Shown: positions 43,762 through 53,257 of the stretch, in pieces | How the letters are laid out: every line of letters starts with the position of its first letter | Numbering within the stretch: position 1 is the first letter of the stretch | NCBI RefSeq assembly: GCF_030410375.1 | Contig: NZ_JAUHHE010000002.1 | Span: 1 to 64,000 of the forward strand | Direction: 5' to 3' | Length of the DNA stretch: 64,000 nucleotides | DNA from: Zwartia vadi | Lineage (GTDB): Bacteria > Pseudomonadota > Gammaproteobacteria > Burkholderiales > Burkholderiaceae_B | Notes under the pieces: generated by a model | Databases searched by the model: none | What the model saw: only the letters and a program-made list of their open reading frames with translations | Told to the model about the DNA's origin: nothing | Made by a program: the position numbers and the translations under genes

Positions 43762-46700
43762 CTACTTTTGCTCTCGCCATTTCTCGAGCAGAGAAATGGA
43801 TTTTTTTCGGGCTTCTTCCAAGTGTCGCGCCTTGACGTGGCCATAACCTCGAATATGTTCAGGTACTGAGGCGATTTGCACGGCAAGGTCAATGTTTTGT
43901 CGGGTGAGCTGCGGGAGCATTGCTTCAATGCAAATCCTGTACTCGGAGATGAGTGCTCTTTCAGTACGACGCTCAGACGTGTAGCCAAACGGATCCAATA
44001 CTGTTCCACGCAAGAATTTCAAGTGCTTGAGCGTCTTGAATACTGGACGTATCCATCCACCAAAGCGTTTTTTTACAAGCTCTCCCTGACTATTGTGTTG
44101 AGCAAGTAGAGGAGGGGCCAGGTAATGCGTGATCTGAAATCCAGGTTCAAATTGCTGGTTTATTTTTTCAATGAAATCTTGATTGGTGTGCAACCGCGCG
44201 ACCTCGTATTCATCTTTGTAGGCCATCAGTTTAAAAAGGTAACGCGCCACGGCTTCAGAAAGCCTTGGCGTATGCTTGGATGGGACAGGCGCTTTCGAGT
44301 CTGTCATGGGCGGTACAGACCAGCTTGCTTGTTCAGCTTTGAATACGCGCTCGACAAAATCCCGGTATTCCTGTGCATACTGAGCATTTTGATATTGCGT
44401 GAGAAACTCCACGCGTCGAGTGATGAGTTGTTCGAGAGTGGGTTTTGCCTTGAATTGCAGCGGCTGCTCATTAATGGGTTGAGTACGCAGTTCAGCATTC
44501 AAGGCCGCAGCGCGTCCCCATTCAAAAGCTAACAGATTGCGCTCAACTTGAACGGCATTGAGTCGTAGAGCCTGTGTTAACGATTCATGAGATAAAGGAA
44601 TCCAACCCTTTTGCCAGCAAAATCCCAGTAAGAGGGGATTGGCATAAATGGCATCTCCCAGCTTTTCAACCGCAAGTGCACTGGCATCGAGGCTGGCGAG
44701 CTGCTCGGCTCCAACGGCCTGAGAGAGTGCCTTTGCGCAGTCGGTATGGGACGATTGCCAATCGGGGCTCTGAACAAAGCCTGCGGTGGGCGTGTCGTGG
44801 CTATTCATTGCAATGCGCGTGACACCATTTTGCATAAGCGCCATCGTTGTCTGATTGGCGGCGACCACACTGTCACAGGCCAGGATCAAGTCGGCTTTAG
44901 CCAGATCAACTTTTGTGGCATAGAGCGTTTCAGGCGCTTGCGCGATCTGGACATGACTCCAAGTTGAGCCACCTTTTTGAGCAAGCCCGGCTGAATCTTG
45001 CGTGATGACACCTTTACCTTCAATGTGCGCAGCGACACCAAGCAATTGGCCGATCGTGATCACACCTGTTCCACCTACTCCGGCAATCACAATTCGATAC
45101 GGGCTTGCGCAATCGGGTACGTTCGCTGGGGGAAGTTCAGGTAGTGCATTCTGGCTGTTCTTGGCTGCGGGCTGTTTAAGCTTGGCGTTTTCGACCACAA
45201 CAAAACTTGGACAAAAGCCTTTTAAGCAAGACTCATCTTTATTACAGCTGCTGTGGTTGATCTGCCGTTTGCGACCAAATTCGGTCTCCAGGGGCTCGAC
45301 AGACAAGCAATTGCTCTTGGCCGAGCAGTCTCCGCATCCCTCGCAGACGAGTTCGTTAATCATGACAACTCGCTTTGGATCTTCGAGCTTGCCAGACTTA
45401 CGGCGACGGCGCTTTTCGGTCGCGCAGGTTTGATCGTAGACGATCACCGTGGTCCCGGTGATATCTCTAAAGAGGCGTTGTACCGTGTCCAGCTCATCCC
45501 GATGCCAGACTCGAACGTCAGGCTCAAGCTTGACGCCCTCGTAGCGTTCCGGATCGTCGGTGACCACTGCGACACGCTGAACGCCTTCGGCAATACAACT
45601 TTTAACGATTTGCGGGACAGAAAGGCCTTCGGGACGCTCCCCGACTTGCTGTCCGCCTGTCATTGCCACGGCATCGTTATACAGAATTTTGTAAGTGATG
45701 TTCACGCCAGCGACAACTGCCTGACGAATCGCCAGAGATCCGCTATGAAACCACGTACCATCACCAATATTTGCAAAAACGTGCGTATCTTTAACAAAGT
45801 GGGATTGGCCGACCCAGGGTGCGCCTTCCCCTCCCATTTGAGTAAAGGTTGAAGTCGAGCGATCCATCCACAGCACCATGTAATGGCAACCGATTCCCGC
45901 CATGGCGCGACTGCCTTGAGGCACACGCGTACTCGTACTGTGCGGACAGCCGCTACAGAACCAAGGCTGTCTTTCTCCAAGGGATAGGTCCGTCACACTC
46001 ATTGCGCGCTGTTTAGCCTCAATGACACTGAGTCTGGATTGAATGCCTGCACGAACAGTTTCGGGAAGCGTAAAACGCAATAAACGTTTGGCGATCGCTT
46101 GTGCAATCAAGGCCGGACTTAAGTCCGCATTGGCGCGCAACAGCCGATTACCGACAGGATTGGGCTGAGCCCATTCGCCGCCACTGTAGTCGGATTCGGG
46201 CTGGTCGAATTTACCCACAACAACCGGACGGGTGTCTGGACGCCAGTTGTAGAGCTCCTCCTTGAGTTGATATTCGATCACTTGTCGTTTTTCTTCTACG
46301 ACAATAATTTCTTCGAGACCCAATGCAAACTCGCGCGTTGTACTTGCCTCCAGCGGCCAAACAACGTTAACTTGATGCACGCGCACACCAATTTGACGGC
46401 ACACTTCATGGTCGAGACCCAAATCTAAGAGTGCTTGGCAGGTGTCACGGTAAGCTTTGCCGCTGGCCATGATTCCTAGTCGATCATGAGGGCCTTGAAT
46501 GCTTGTATGGTTGAGTTTGTTCGCACGAATATACGCCAACGCCGCATACCATTTGTACTCCATGAGACGGGCTTCTTGCTCCAGTGGTGCATCAGGCCAG
46601 CGAATGTGCATGCCGCCTTGCGGCAAGATAAAGTCTTCGGGCAGGATGATGTTGACACGCGCTAAATCAACGTCCACGCTCGCGCTCGACTCAACGACTT

Positions 46701-47343
46701 CCTGAATAGTCTTCATCCCAGACCAGAGACCGGAAAAGCGACTGAGCGCAAAGGCGTGCAAACCCATATCAAGAATGCCTTGCACGTCACTTGGGAAAAA
46801 GACTGGCAACCCACAGGCTTTGAAAATATGATCACTCTGATGCGCGGCGGTAGAACTCTTGGCAATGTGGTCATCACCCGCAATCGCAATGACGCCACCA
46901 TGCGGCGCGGTACCAGCCATGTTGGCGTGCTTGAATACATCTGAGCAGCGATCAACGCCGGGACCTTTCCCGTACCAGATTCCAAACACGCCATCGAATT
47001 TTTTTTGTTCAGGGTAGATCTCGACTTGCTGAGTTCCCCAAACTGCTGTTGCGGCAAGCTCTTCGTTTACGCCCGGTTGAAAAACAATGTTGTGTCGCTT
47101 CAAGTGTGCAGAAGCTTTCCACAGAGCTTGGTCATAGCCCCCCAGGGGACTCCCTCGGTAACCGCTGATAAAGCCGGCAGTATTTAACCCTGCTTGCGCA
47201 TCGCGCATTTGTTGCATCATGGGTAGTCGAACGAGGGCTTGCACACCGCTCATGAACGCACGACCGCGTTCCTGTGTGTATTTGTCTTCGAGTGACACCT
47301 TGTCAAGCACCTTGTGGGTGGACTCAGTCAGTGGGGCGTTCAT
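43762..47343 (-). CDS. Indolepyruvate ferredoxin oxidoreductase, fused IorA-IorB
   Basis: 1193 residues combining the alpha and gamma parts of a 2-oxoacid:ferredoxin oxidoreductase. It oxidatively decarboxylates aryl pyruvates (from aromatic amino acid transamination) to acyl-CoA. In order: a pyrimidine-binding domain (GYRGSPLGGYDQ near residue 60), a TPP domain (GIGCHYM, IGDGTWFHSGSLAIR near 525), a Cys-cluster region (CEGCGDC near 665 and further Cys up to about 710) and the gamma domain (GVGGTGVITIGQLLG near 755, AQKGGSTWSH). A C-terminal extension of about 230 residues follows. A strong AAAGGAG site precedes the ATG. Confidence 0.9.
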   Translation of the reverse strand: MNAPLTESTHKVLDKVSLEDKYTQERGRAFMSGVQALVRLPMMQQMRDAQAGLNTAGFISGYRGSPLGGYDQALWKASAHLKRHNIVFQPGVNEELAATAVWGTQQVEIYPEQKKFDGVFGIWYGKGPGVDRCSDVFKHANMAGTAPHGGVIAIAGDDHIAKSSTAAHQSDHIFKACGLPVFFPSDVQGILDMGLHAFALSRFSGLWSGMKTIQEVVESSASVDVDLARVNIILPEDFILPQGGMHIRWPDAPLEQEARLMEYKWYAALAYIRANKLNHTSIQGPHDRLGIMASGKAYRDTCQALLDLGLDHEVCRQIGVRVHQVNVVWPLEASTTREFALGLEEIIVVEEKRQVIEYQLKEELYNWRPDTRPVVVGKFDQPESDYSGGEWAQPNPVGNRLLRANADLSPALIAQAIAKRLLRFTLPETVRAGIQSRLSVIEAKQRAMSVTDLSLGERQPWFCSGCPHSTSTRVPQGSRAMAGIGCHYMVLWMDRSTSTFTQMGGEGAPWVGQSHFVKDTHVFANIGDGTWFHSGSLAIRQAVVAGVNITYKILYNDAVAMTGGQQVGERPEGLSVPQIVKSCIAEGVQRVAVVTDDPERYEGVKLEPDVRVWHRDELDTVQRLFRDITGTTVIVYDQTCATEKRRRRKSGKLEDPKRVVMINELVCEGCGDCSAKSNCLSVEPLETEFGRKRQINHSSCNKDESCLKGFCPSFVVVENAKLKQPAAKNSQNALPELPPANVPDCASPYRIVIAGVGGTGVITIGQLLGVAAHIEGKGVITQDSAGLAQKGGSTWSHVQIAQAPETLYATKVDLAKADLILACDSVVAANQTTMALMQNGVTRIAMNSHDTPTAGFVQSPDWQSSHTDCAKALSQAVGAEQLASLDASALAVEKLGDAIYANPLLLGFCWQKGWIPLSHESLTQALRLNAVQVERNLLAFEWGRAAALNAELRTQPINEQPLQFKAKPTLEQLITRRVEFLTQYQNAQYAQEYRDFVERVFKAEQASWSVPPMTDSKAPVPSKHTPRLSEAVARYLFKLMAYKDEYEVARLHTNQDFIEKINQQFEPGFQITHYLAPPLLAQHNSQGELVKKRFGGWIRPVFKTLKHLKFLRGTVLDPFGYTSERRTERALISEYRICIEAMLPQLTRQNIDLAVQIASVPEHIRGYGHVKARHLEEARKKSISLLEKWREQK

Positions 47344-47383
47344 TGGGTAGATCTCCTTTGATCAAAAGGGTTGCCCGTTAGAT

Positions 47384-48652
47384 TTAATCGAGGATCGCAA
47401 GATGAAGTGCCTGAACACCTAAAAAGAAATCCTCCAAATTCATGGCTTCATGAGGGTTGTGAGAACCATGTTCATTGCGTATAAAAATCATTCCACTTGG
47501 TATACCGGCGTTTGCAAAAACGGCTGCATCATGTCCAGCGCCACTTGCCATGATTTCAGACTCTACTCCGAGTTTCACACATGCATCAGAGATTTTTTTG
47601 ACCCATTCCTGACTCATCAAGGCGGGTGCTGTATAGAGCTTTCTGTCAAAGATAAACTCCACACCTCTTGAGCGAGCAATATCTTGACATTCATTTTGCA
47701 TGAGCTGATAGAACTGCTCAAGCGTCGCTTCATTTTGACTACGCACTTCAAAACTAAACTGGACTTCCCCAGGGATGACCGAGAGGGCGTGGCTCGCAGA
47801 ATTCGTAGAAAAAATACCGCAGGTCATCACCAAGTCCATCCCCATTTGTTGCAACACGCGCCAATGCTCATCGAGGTGAGAGAGCAGCTCCGCGCAGGCC
47901 AGCACCGCATCTTTGCGCATCCATCGTGGGACTGCACCTGAGTGACCGGTCTCGCCCTTGCATATGATCCGGTTGTGACGGATATTTCCGCGTATGCCCG
48001 AGACGGCTGCGATGGGCCAGTGGCGTGCGACCATCAGCGGACCTTGTTCAATATGTAATTCAAGATAGGCGCATACGTTTGAGAGATCCATCAGTGGCTT
48101 ACCCTGGTCTATGCTCTCCACCGAAATTTTCAAAGCACGCATGGCCTCACGCAAGCTTTGTTGCGTGTGTCTGGACTTGAGTTGCAAGTCGTCTGCAGTC
48201 AGCTTTCCCAGTAAGGCCAGAGATCCCATGTATGCTTTGCCAAACCATGCGCTTTCTTCTCCTCGTAGAGCCAGCACTCGGATGGGTTTTTGTTTTGCGG
48301 CGGGTAATTCTTTCATGTGAAGCAAAATTAACAGCCCGGCGATTACGCCTGCCAGGCCATCGAAGTTACCGCCTTGTGGGACCGAGTCCAGATGCGAACC
48401 AATCAAGACGATCTTGCCCTCAGGTTCCTCGGGAAGCGTGATGACGAGATTGGCGCCCGCATCAAAGTGACAAAAAAGTCCTTGCTGTGTGGCGTAATCA
48501 GCCAGGATTTGTAGTGCAACGGTTTCTCCAGATCCGTAGCTCTCTCGTGTGATCCCCACTGTATCCCGGGTCGCATCCTGAATCTCTTTGAAAAGATAGT
48601 CCGCGACCTCAAGGAGCTTGGGATTCAGGGCTGCAGCTTGTTGAGTCATCAT
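47384..48652 (-). CDS. Zn-dependent N-carbamoyl amino acid amidase family (M20)
   Basis: About 422 residues of the HyuC/AllC/beta-ureidopropionase group. It has GSHLDSVPQGGNFDGLAGV near residue 85, LRGEESAWFG near 130, LELHIEQGPLM near 195, GHSGAVPRWMRKDA near 230 and the final SGAGHDAAVFAN with HNPHEAMNLEDF. The ATG at 48652 forms an ATGA overlap with the stop of the upstream OPRT gene; the frame extends to 48706 but only inside that gene. The enzyme probably releases ammonia and CO2 from a ureido compound. Pairing with an OPRT suggests pyrimidine or ureide metabolism (inference). Confidence 0.83.
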   Translation of the reverse strand: MMTQQAAALNPKLLEVADYLFKEIQDATRDTVGITRESYGSGETVALQILADYATQQGLFCHFDAGANLVITLPEEPEGKIVLIGSHLDSVPQGGNFDGLAGVIAGLLILLHMKELPAAKQKPIRVLALRGEESAWFGKAYMGSLALLGKLTADDLQLKSRHTQQSLREAMRALKISVESIDQGKPLMDLSNVCAYLELHIEQGPLMVARHWPIAAVSGIRGNIRHNRIICKGETGHSGAVPRWMRKDAVLACAELLSHLDEHWRVLQQMGMDLVMTCGIFSTNSASHALSVIPGEVQFSFEVRSQNEATLEQFYQLMQNECQDIARSRGVEFIFDRKLYTAPALMSQEWVKKISDACVKLGVESEIMASGAGHDAAVFANAGIPSGMIFIRNEHGSHNPHEAMNLEDFFLGVQALHLAILD

Positions 48653-49374
48653 TGAGGTACCGTCTTGCGGGGAAACTGACCTGCTCCACCATGGGCCAAG
48701 GACCACGCGATGGGGTCCTGAAGAAAAGATTTAATTTCTTTGGCGCGATCGGATGGAAAATAACTGAGTGCCTTGGATTGAGAAAAAATATCCTGCCAAG
48801 TAGCCAAGGCATGCAATCTTATTTCGTGTTCAGTGTACGCACGAAGACTTTGTGGATAAATATCGTAATTAAAGACCACGAATACATCGCGAACGGTCGC
48901 GCCAGCCTGCCGCAGGGCAAGTGCTGCGCCGATTTTAGAAAGGCCATCCGTGGTCAGATCATCCACAAGTAAACATCTTGCCCCCGGCGCCAAATCTCCC
49001 TCGATTTGTGCGTTCGCCCCCCAGCCCATTGCCTTTTTTCTGACATAGACCATCGGTAAATTGAGTCGTTCAGCGATCCAGCAGGCAAAGGGGATGCCGG
49101 CGGTTTCAGCCCCTGCGATACAGTCAATTTGAGTGCCGAGCTGCTCACGAAGAAGGCTTGCAGCGTGATCCATGAGTAGAGTCCGGCGGGCGGCATCCGA
49201 CATGAGTTTGCGGCAATCGACATACACCGGACTTGCCCAGCCACTTGTGTAGATAAAAGGCCGCTCTTGACAGACATATACAGCCTTGAGCGTTAAGAGA
49301 GCATTTGCTGTATCTTGTGCAGCGGTTGCTTGTCGGGAAGATCTTTGATGTGTGTCTGTCATTGATGCGCTCAC
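48649..49374 (-). CDS. pyrE: Orotate phosphoribosyltransferase-like protein
   Basis: Type I phosphoribosyltransferase of 241 residues. The PRPP motif is CLLVDDLTTDGLSK near residue 135, a variant of the common EDxxTTGGS that resembles alphaproteobacterial PyrE. YTSGWASPVYVDCRKL near residue 43 and AGAETAGIPFACWIAERL near 85 match the orotate enzyme. It is about 25 residues longer than E. coli PyrE, mostly at the C-terminus. It would make OMP from orotate and PRPP; whether it is the cell's only PyrE cannot be seen. First gene of a two-gene unit with the carbamoyl amidase. Confidence 0.75.
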   Translation of the reverse strand: MSASMTDTHQRSSRQATAAQDTANALLTLKAVYVCQERPFIYTSGWASPVYVDCRKLMSDAARRTLLMDHAASLLREQLGTQIDCIAGAETAGIPFACWIAERLNLPMVYVRKKAMGWGANAQIEGDLAPGARCLLVDDLTTDGLSKIGAALALRQAGATVRDVFVVFNYDIYPQSLRAYTEHEIRLHALATWQDIFSQSKALSYFPSDRAKEIKSFLQDPIAWSLAHGGAGQFPRKTVPQ

Positions 49375-49492
49375 TAAATAAAGCTTTATTTAAAAGAGGT
49401 ATGGATCCCTAAGCTCAACCGACTCTGTACCGTCCAATCATCGGTGCAGAATACAATGTTGTCAAATAAACAAAGTATCAAAGAGACAAAAA
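49375..49492. promoter_or_regulatory. Divergent promoter region pyrE-like / nudC
   Basis: On the minus strand TTGACA (49460-49465) is followed after 17 bp by GATGAT (49437-49442), a plausible sigma-70 promoter for the pyrE-like gene. A perfect 16-bp palindrome (AAATAAAG/CTTTATTT, 49376-49391) lies 2 bp before that gene's start codon and could be an operator or a leader hairpin. Confidence 0.4.
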
Positions 49493-50272
49493 ATGAGTGA
49501 ATTAAGCTATTGGTTGATCCGTTCTGGCAATCAAGTGTTGATATCTGTTGACGAGAGGGGGGTTGAGGTTTTTCCCCAGGCGCATCGAGCAGACTTCGAT
49601 GAGCAAACTCAGGCTCTGCATATCGGACACTTCAATGGAGTCGCATGCTATGCCATTGAAACCGATGTGATTCCCTCGCATATCGCTGGTGAGCTCAGAC
49701 CTGTGCGCAGTCTCTTTGCTTCTGCAGGGCCTGAGATTTTTGCTTTGGCGGGGCGCGGGACTCAACTGATCGACTGGATGAAAAATCATCGTTTTTGTGG
49801 CCGCTGCGGTACAACAACTGTCATGAAAAACACCGAGTTTGGCATGGAGTGTCCAGCTTGCCGCCTGGTGGCCTATCCCCGTATTTCACCCGCAGTGATG
49901 GTGCTGATTGAGCGTGGAGATGAATTGATGCTGGCAAGAAGTCCCCATTTTCGTCCAGGCGTCTTTAGCGCCTTAGCTGGCTTTGTCGAGCCTGGGGAGA
50001 CTCTGGAGCAATGCGCTCACAGAGAGGTCCGCGAAGAGGTTGGCTTGGAAATTGAAAATCTTCGCTATTTCACCAGCCAGTCCTGGCCTTTTCCCAACTC
50101 CTTGATGGTCGCGTTTTTTGCAGATTACGCAGGAGGCGAAATCACGCCTGACCCTTCTGAAATCGAAGCAGCGGGCTGGTTTTCGCGCGACGCGCTCCCC
50201 CCGCTGCCTGATCATGTCAGCATCGCCAGACAGCTGATCGATGCTTCCTGCCGGCTGTATGAGAATCAATAA
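49493..50272 (+). CDS. nudC: NADH pyrophosphatase / NAD-cap hydrolase NudC
   Basis: Nudix hydrolase of 259 residues that cleaves NADH to NMNH and AMP and removes NAD caps from RNA. The zinc ribbon is CGRCGTTT...CPACR around residues 103-123. The Nudix box is GFVEPGETLEQCAHREVREE near residue 163, with its Glu residues intact. The NudC-specific motif appears as SQSWPFPNS near residue 200, one substitution from SQPWPFPxS. The start is the ATG at 49493 after AAGAGAC. Its end overlaps the asparaginase gene end by 7 bp. Confidence 0.93.
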   Translation: MSELSYWLIRSGNQVLISVDERGVEVFPQAHRADFDEQTQALHIGHFNGVACYAIETDVIPSHIAGELRPVRSLFASAGPEIFALAGRGTQLIDWMKNHRFCGRCGTTTVMKNTEFGMECPACRLVAYPRISPAVMVLIERGDELMLARSPHFRPGVFSALAGFVEPGETLEQCAHREVREEVGLEIENLRYFTSQSWPFPNSLMVAFFADYAGGEITPDPSEIEAAGWFSRDALPPLPDHVSIARQLIDASCRLYENQ

Positions 50273-51270
50273 GTATCAAACATCCGCTGAATCTCGTTCC
50301 GGTCTTTTGTCTTGGTGAGCGCCATCGCCAGGAGGATGCGAGTTTTCTGAGGGGTTAGATTGTCGGCCTGTATAAAGCCGGCATCACGCATTTTGCTGGG
50401 TGCAAACGTTCGTCCCGAACCGGCTCTTGAGGAGATCGCCACAGCGACCCCTTTTTTAACAGCCGCCTCCATCGCGACGAACTCCTCTGGTGAGAGCAGT
50501 CCGGGAGCAAAAGCCGCTCCGACAAGGCCTTGCGCACCTGCGTCCATAAACGCCTGGACGGCAACGCCATCCCCTCCAGCATAGCTGTAGACGATATCGA
50601 CACGCGGCAAAAGGGTGATGTCCCTGAGGTCGAACTCAGTATCGGGGGTGTGACGGCGAGTGGGGCTCCGATAGATGACTATCCGATCGCCGTCGACGTG
50701 CCCAAGGGCGCCAAAATCTGGCGAGCGAAATGTCTGCAAGCGACCATTTGATGTTTTGGTGACTTCTCTTGCGGACTGGATTTCATCATTGAGACAGATG
50801 AGCACACCAAGGTTTCTGGCCTCGGGACAAGCCGCCAATCGGACGGCGTTATAGATGTTGAGTCCGGCATCGGTAGACAATGCGCTGGCTGGGCGTTGCG
50901 CGCCGGTCAGGACAATAGGAATATTCGTTTTCAGACCTAGGTTGAGTGCATAGGCCGTTTCCTCCATGGAAGATGTACCGTGCAAAATGACAATACCGGC
51001 TAAATCGTGATGTTTCTGAATTAAATCGCCGATCACTACCGCCAGTTTTTTCCAATGCGGAAAGCTCACGGCAGTCGAAAGCAGCGTATCAAATGCAACA
51101 GGTATCACGTCCGCAATCGACTGAGAGTGAGGGAATTTCTCCAGCATCCCAAAGGCATCCAGCCTTTTGCCAGTCGAACTGTACTCAAACATATCGAGCT
51201 CACCCAGCACGCTGAGAGAGGTGATTGTTCCGCCGGTGCTGATCAGGGCGACTTTAGGTTTTGTTGTCAT
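50266..51270 (-). CDS. Asparaginase-family protein with altered catalytic Asp
   Basis: About 334 residues from the ATG at 51270 (MTTKPKVALISTGGTI). The bacterial L-asparaginase fold is clear: the first threonine in STGGTI (Thr15), the second active-site block LHGTSSMEETAYAL (Thr99), and the lysine block REVTKTSNG (Lys172). In E. coli AnsB the second block reads HGTDT and its Asp90 is part of the Thr-Asp-Lys triad; here that position is Ser100. No signal peptide is seen. Activity on asparagine is therefore doubtful, and a related amide or D-amino acid derivative is possible. Confidence 0.8.
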   Translation of the reverse strand: MTTKPKVALISTGGTITSLSVLGELDMFEYSSTGKRLDAFGMLEKFPHSQSIADVIPVAFDTLLSTAVSFPHWKKLAVVIGDLIQKHHDLAGIVILHGTSSMEETAYALNLGLKTNIPIVLTGAQRPASALSTDAGLNIYNAVRLAACPEARNLGVLICLNDEIQSAREVTKTSNGRLQTFRSPDFGALGHVDGDRIVIYRSPTRRHTPDTEFDLRDITLLPRVDIVYSYAGGDGVAVQAFMDAGAQGLVGAAFAPGLLSPEEFVAMEAAVKKGVAVAISSRAGSGRTFAPSKMRDAGFIQADNLTPQKTRILLAMALTKTKDRNEIQRMFDTY

Positions 51271-51339
51271 GTGCGTTCCACGATCAAAAAAAAACAAGAT
51301 GAATTGATATCTGCCGTGCTAAAGAACTACTACACTTTG

Positions 51340-52125
51340 CTAGCTTCCTTTAAAAACAGCCTGACGCTTTTCTTTCCATGCTGTCGCTCCTTCCTTCATA
51401 TCATCGGATTGTTCCGAGTGTAGAACCGCTTCTTTGATCGCAGCCACATCCAATTGTCCGCGAGCGATGAGATTTAGGTGTTTTTTTATTCCTAACAAGG
51501 CTAGGGGAGCCATCGAAGCGAGTTGCTTTGTCAAGGTATTGACGCTTTCTGTCAGAGAACCGGGCTCAACCAATTCGGTCAAAAAACCGATCTCTTTCAT
51601 TTCGGAAGCTTCAATTTTTTCGGCTGTCAGAAAGAGTCTTTTGGCATGGTTGAGTCCTAGACGCGTCATGTAGCGCACCATTCCGCCTGGATAAAAATGC
51701 AAACCGAGTTTGGCTGCAGGCATAAACATATTGGCGTTGGTACTGCCAATGCGAAAGTCGCATGCCAGGCAGAGGTCTGTGCCACCACCATACACTCCGC
51801 CATTGATGGCGGCAATCGTGACTGGGCGTGCTTGCTCGATCAGATCAACAGTTTCTCCAAAATAGAGGGAGGAGGGAGCGCTTTCAGCCGCGAGCGAAGA
51901 GATGTCATAGCCACTGCAAAAATATTTGCCTTCTGCGATGAATCGCAAAACCAGAATATCTGGATGATGGTTGACTGTATCGAGGTACTCCCGAATCACC
52001 CCCAAATCTGCAGGACTTAATCGATTGGCGTAAGCCGGATTCGCCAGGCGAATCGTCGCGATGGATCCATCAAGGGAGAGTTGGGGCGAGGTCGTCTGGA
52101 TGGGGTTCTGAGTATTCATATTCAT
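51340..52125 (-). CDS. Enoyl-CoA hydratase/isomerase (crotonase) family protein
   Basis: Crotonase-fold protein of 261 residues. The oxyanion segments KYFCSGYDISSLAAE near residue 70 and INGGVYGGGTDLCLACDFRI near 105-125 are visible. The two glutamates used by classical enoyl-CoA hydratase are not kept: the first is Asp (GGGTDL instead of GGGCEL) and the second is Ala (MPAAKLGL instead of QPEILLG). It is thus probably another crotonase activity (isomerase, hydrolase or lyase). No operon partner is evident. Confidence 0.8.
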   Translation of the reverse strand: MNMNTQNPIQTTSPQLSLDGSIATIRLANPAYANRLSPADLGVIREYLDTVNHHPDILVLRFIAEGKYFCSGYDISSLAAESAPSSLYFGETVDLIEQARPVTIAAINGGVYGGGTDLCLACDFRIGSTNANMFMPAAKLGLHFYPGGMVRYMTRLGLNHAKRLFLTAEKIEASEMKEIGFLTELVEPGSLTESVNTLTKQLASMAPLALLGIKKHLNLIARGQLDVAAIKEAVLHSEQSDDMKEGATAWKEKRQAVFKGS

Positions 52126-52187
52126 TTGAGTGTATTCAAAAATTAGCGCTTGTCATCTTTGATTGTCGCGATCGCGTAACTCTCTGT

Positions 52188-53129
52188 TTAAAGCTCTTGA
52201 CCAATCCAAGCCACCAGTATGGATATTGTCAATACCGACAGTACAGTCGAGACCAAAATAGCCCGCGCACTCGCAGCGGCATCGCGCTGATATATTTGTG
52301 ACAACATAAAAGGACCCGTACCCACCGGCAGAGCCGCGGCAAGAATCGCAACCAAGGCCCATATTTTGGGGACCTCAAACACATACAGGACGAGCAGGGC
52401 AGTCAGTGCGGGTTGGACAAGCAGCTTGAGCAAGACAATACGCATCACTTCAGGCCCCGCACTGGGTGCGGTTGTTTGTCCTAAAAACAATCCGATCGCA
52501 ATCAGTGCGCATGGGGTCGAGGCATCGCCCAACAGACCGATGAAACGCGAAGCGGGTGTGGGCATCGGCCATTGCATTATGGACCAAAACAGGCCTAAAA
52601 GTGGGGCAACCAAGAGCGGATTGCGAAGCATGGAGAGTACAACTTTTTTAATAGCGAGGCCTGCGCGTGCGTGGTCGAGTCGCTGCAGTTCAATCAGCAT
52701 GATAGTGACTGCAAAAAGTAATGAGACGGTAAACACGGCTGTAATGATGGATGGTCCAAGTCCCGCTTTTCCAAACAACATCAGGCACAAAGGAATGCCC
52801 ATGAATCCGGCATTTCCATACGCCGCGCTCATGCTGTTGATCAGTTTGTCCACAGGTGGGGTTTGCGGCTCCCTTGAAATGAGGGCATACAAGCTGGCTG
52901 TGCCGAACATGCCCAAGGCAAAAGACCAAAAGAAGCCAGGCTGAGCCAACTCAGACAGCTCTGCTCCAGACATTGCGGCAAAAAGTTGCGCGGGTAGCGC
53001 GAGATAAATCACAAAGTTATTCAATCCCTCGCGACTGGAAGGTCCGAGAATATTGAGTTTTGTGCAGACCCATCCAGTCAGGATCAAGCCAAACACCGGA
53101 AAAGCAGCGTCAATGACCGCAGCAAACAT
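52188..53129 (-). CDS. AEC family transporter (auxin efflux carrier-like)
   Basis: Membrane protein of 313 residues with about ten helices split into two five-helix halves. The first half includes NFVIYLALPAQLFAAMSGAEL and the second ALIAIGLFLGQTTAPSAGPEV with LLKLLVQPALTALLVLYVF, as in the MdcF/AEC family of malonate, malate and related anion permeases. The substrate is unknown. It follows no clear partner; the crotonase gene lies 62 bp downstream on the same strand. Confidence 0.85.
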   Translation of the reverse strand: MFAAVIDAAFPVFGLILTGWVCTKLNILGPSSREGLNNFVIYLALPAQLFAAMSGAELSELAQPGFFWSFALGMFGTASLYALISREPQTPPVDKLINSMSAAYGNAGFMGIPLCLMLFGKAGLGPSIITAVFTVSLLFAVTIMLIELQRLDHARAGLAIKKVVLSMLRNPLLVAPLLGLFWSIMQWPMPTPASRFIGLLGDASTPCALIAIGLFLGQTTAPSAGPEVMRIVLLKLLVQPALTALLVLYVFEVPKIWALVAILAAALPVGTGPFMLSQIYQRDAAASARAILVSTVLSVLTISILVAWIGQEL

Positions 53130-53257
53130 AGCCGACCAGCGAATCGATATTATTGGTACCCAAGTGTAGCGCGTTGATACAGATGGATGCTTGAGCTACG
53201 CTCCTCGGTCATAATATCTTTAAGTATCGTGAAATTATTTCTGCCAGGGGGGATCAG

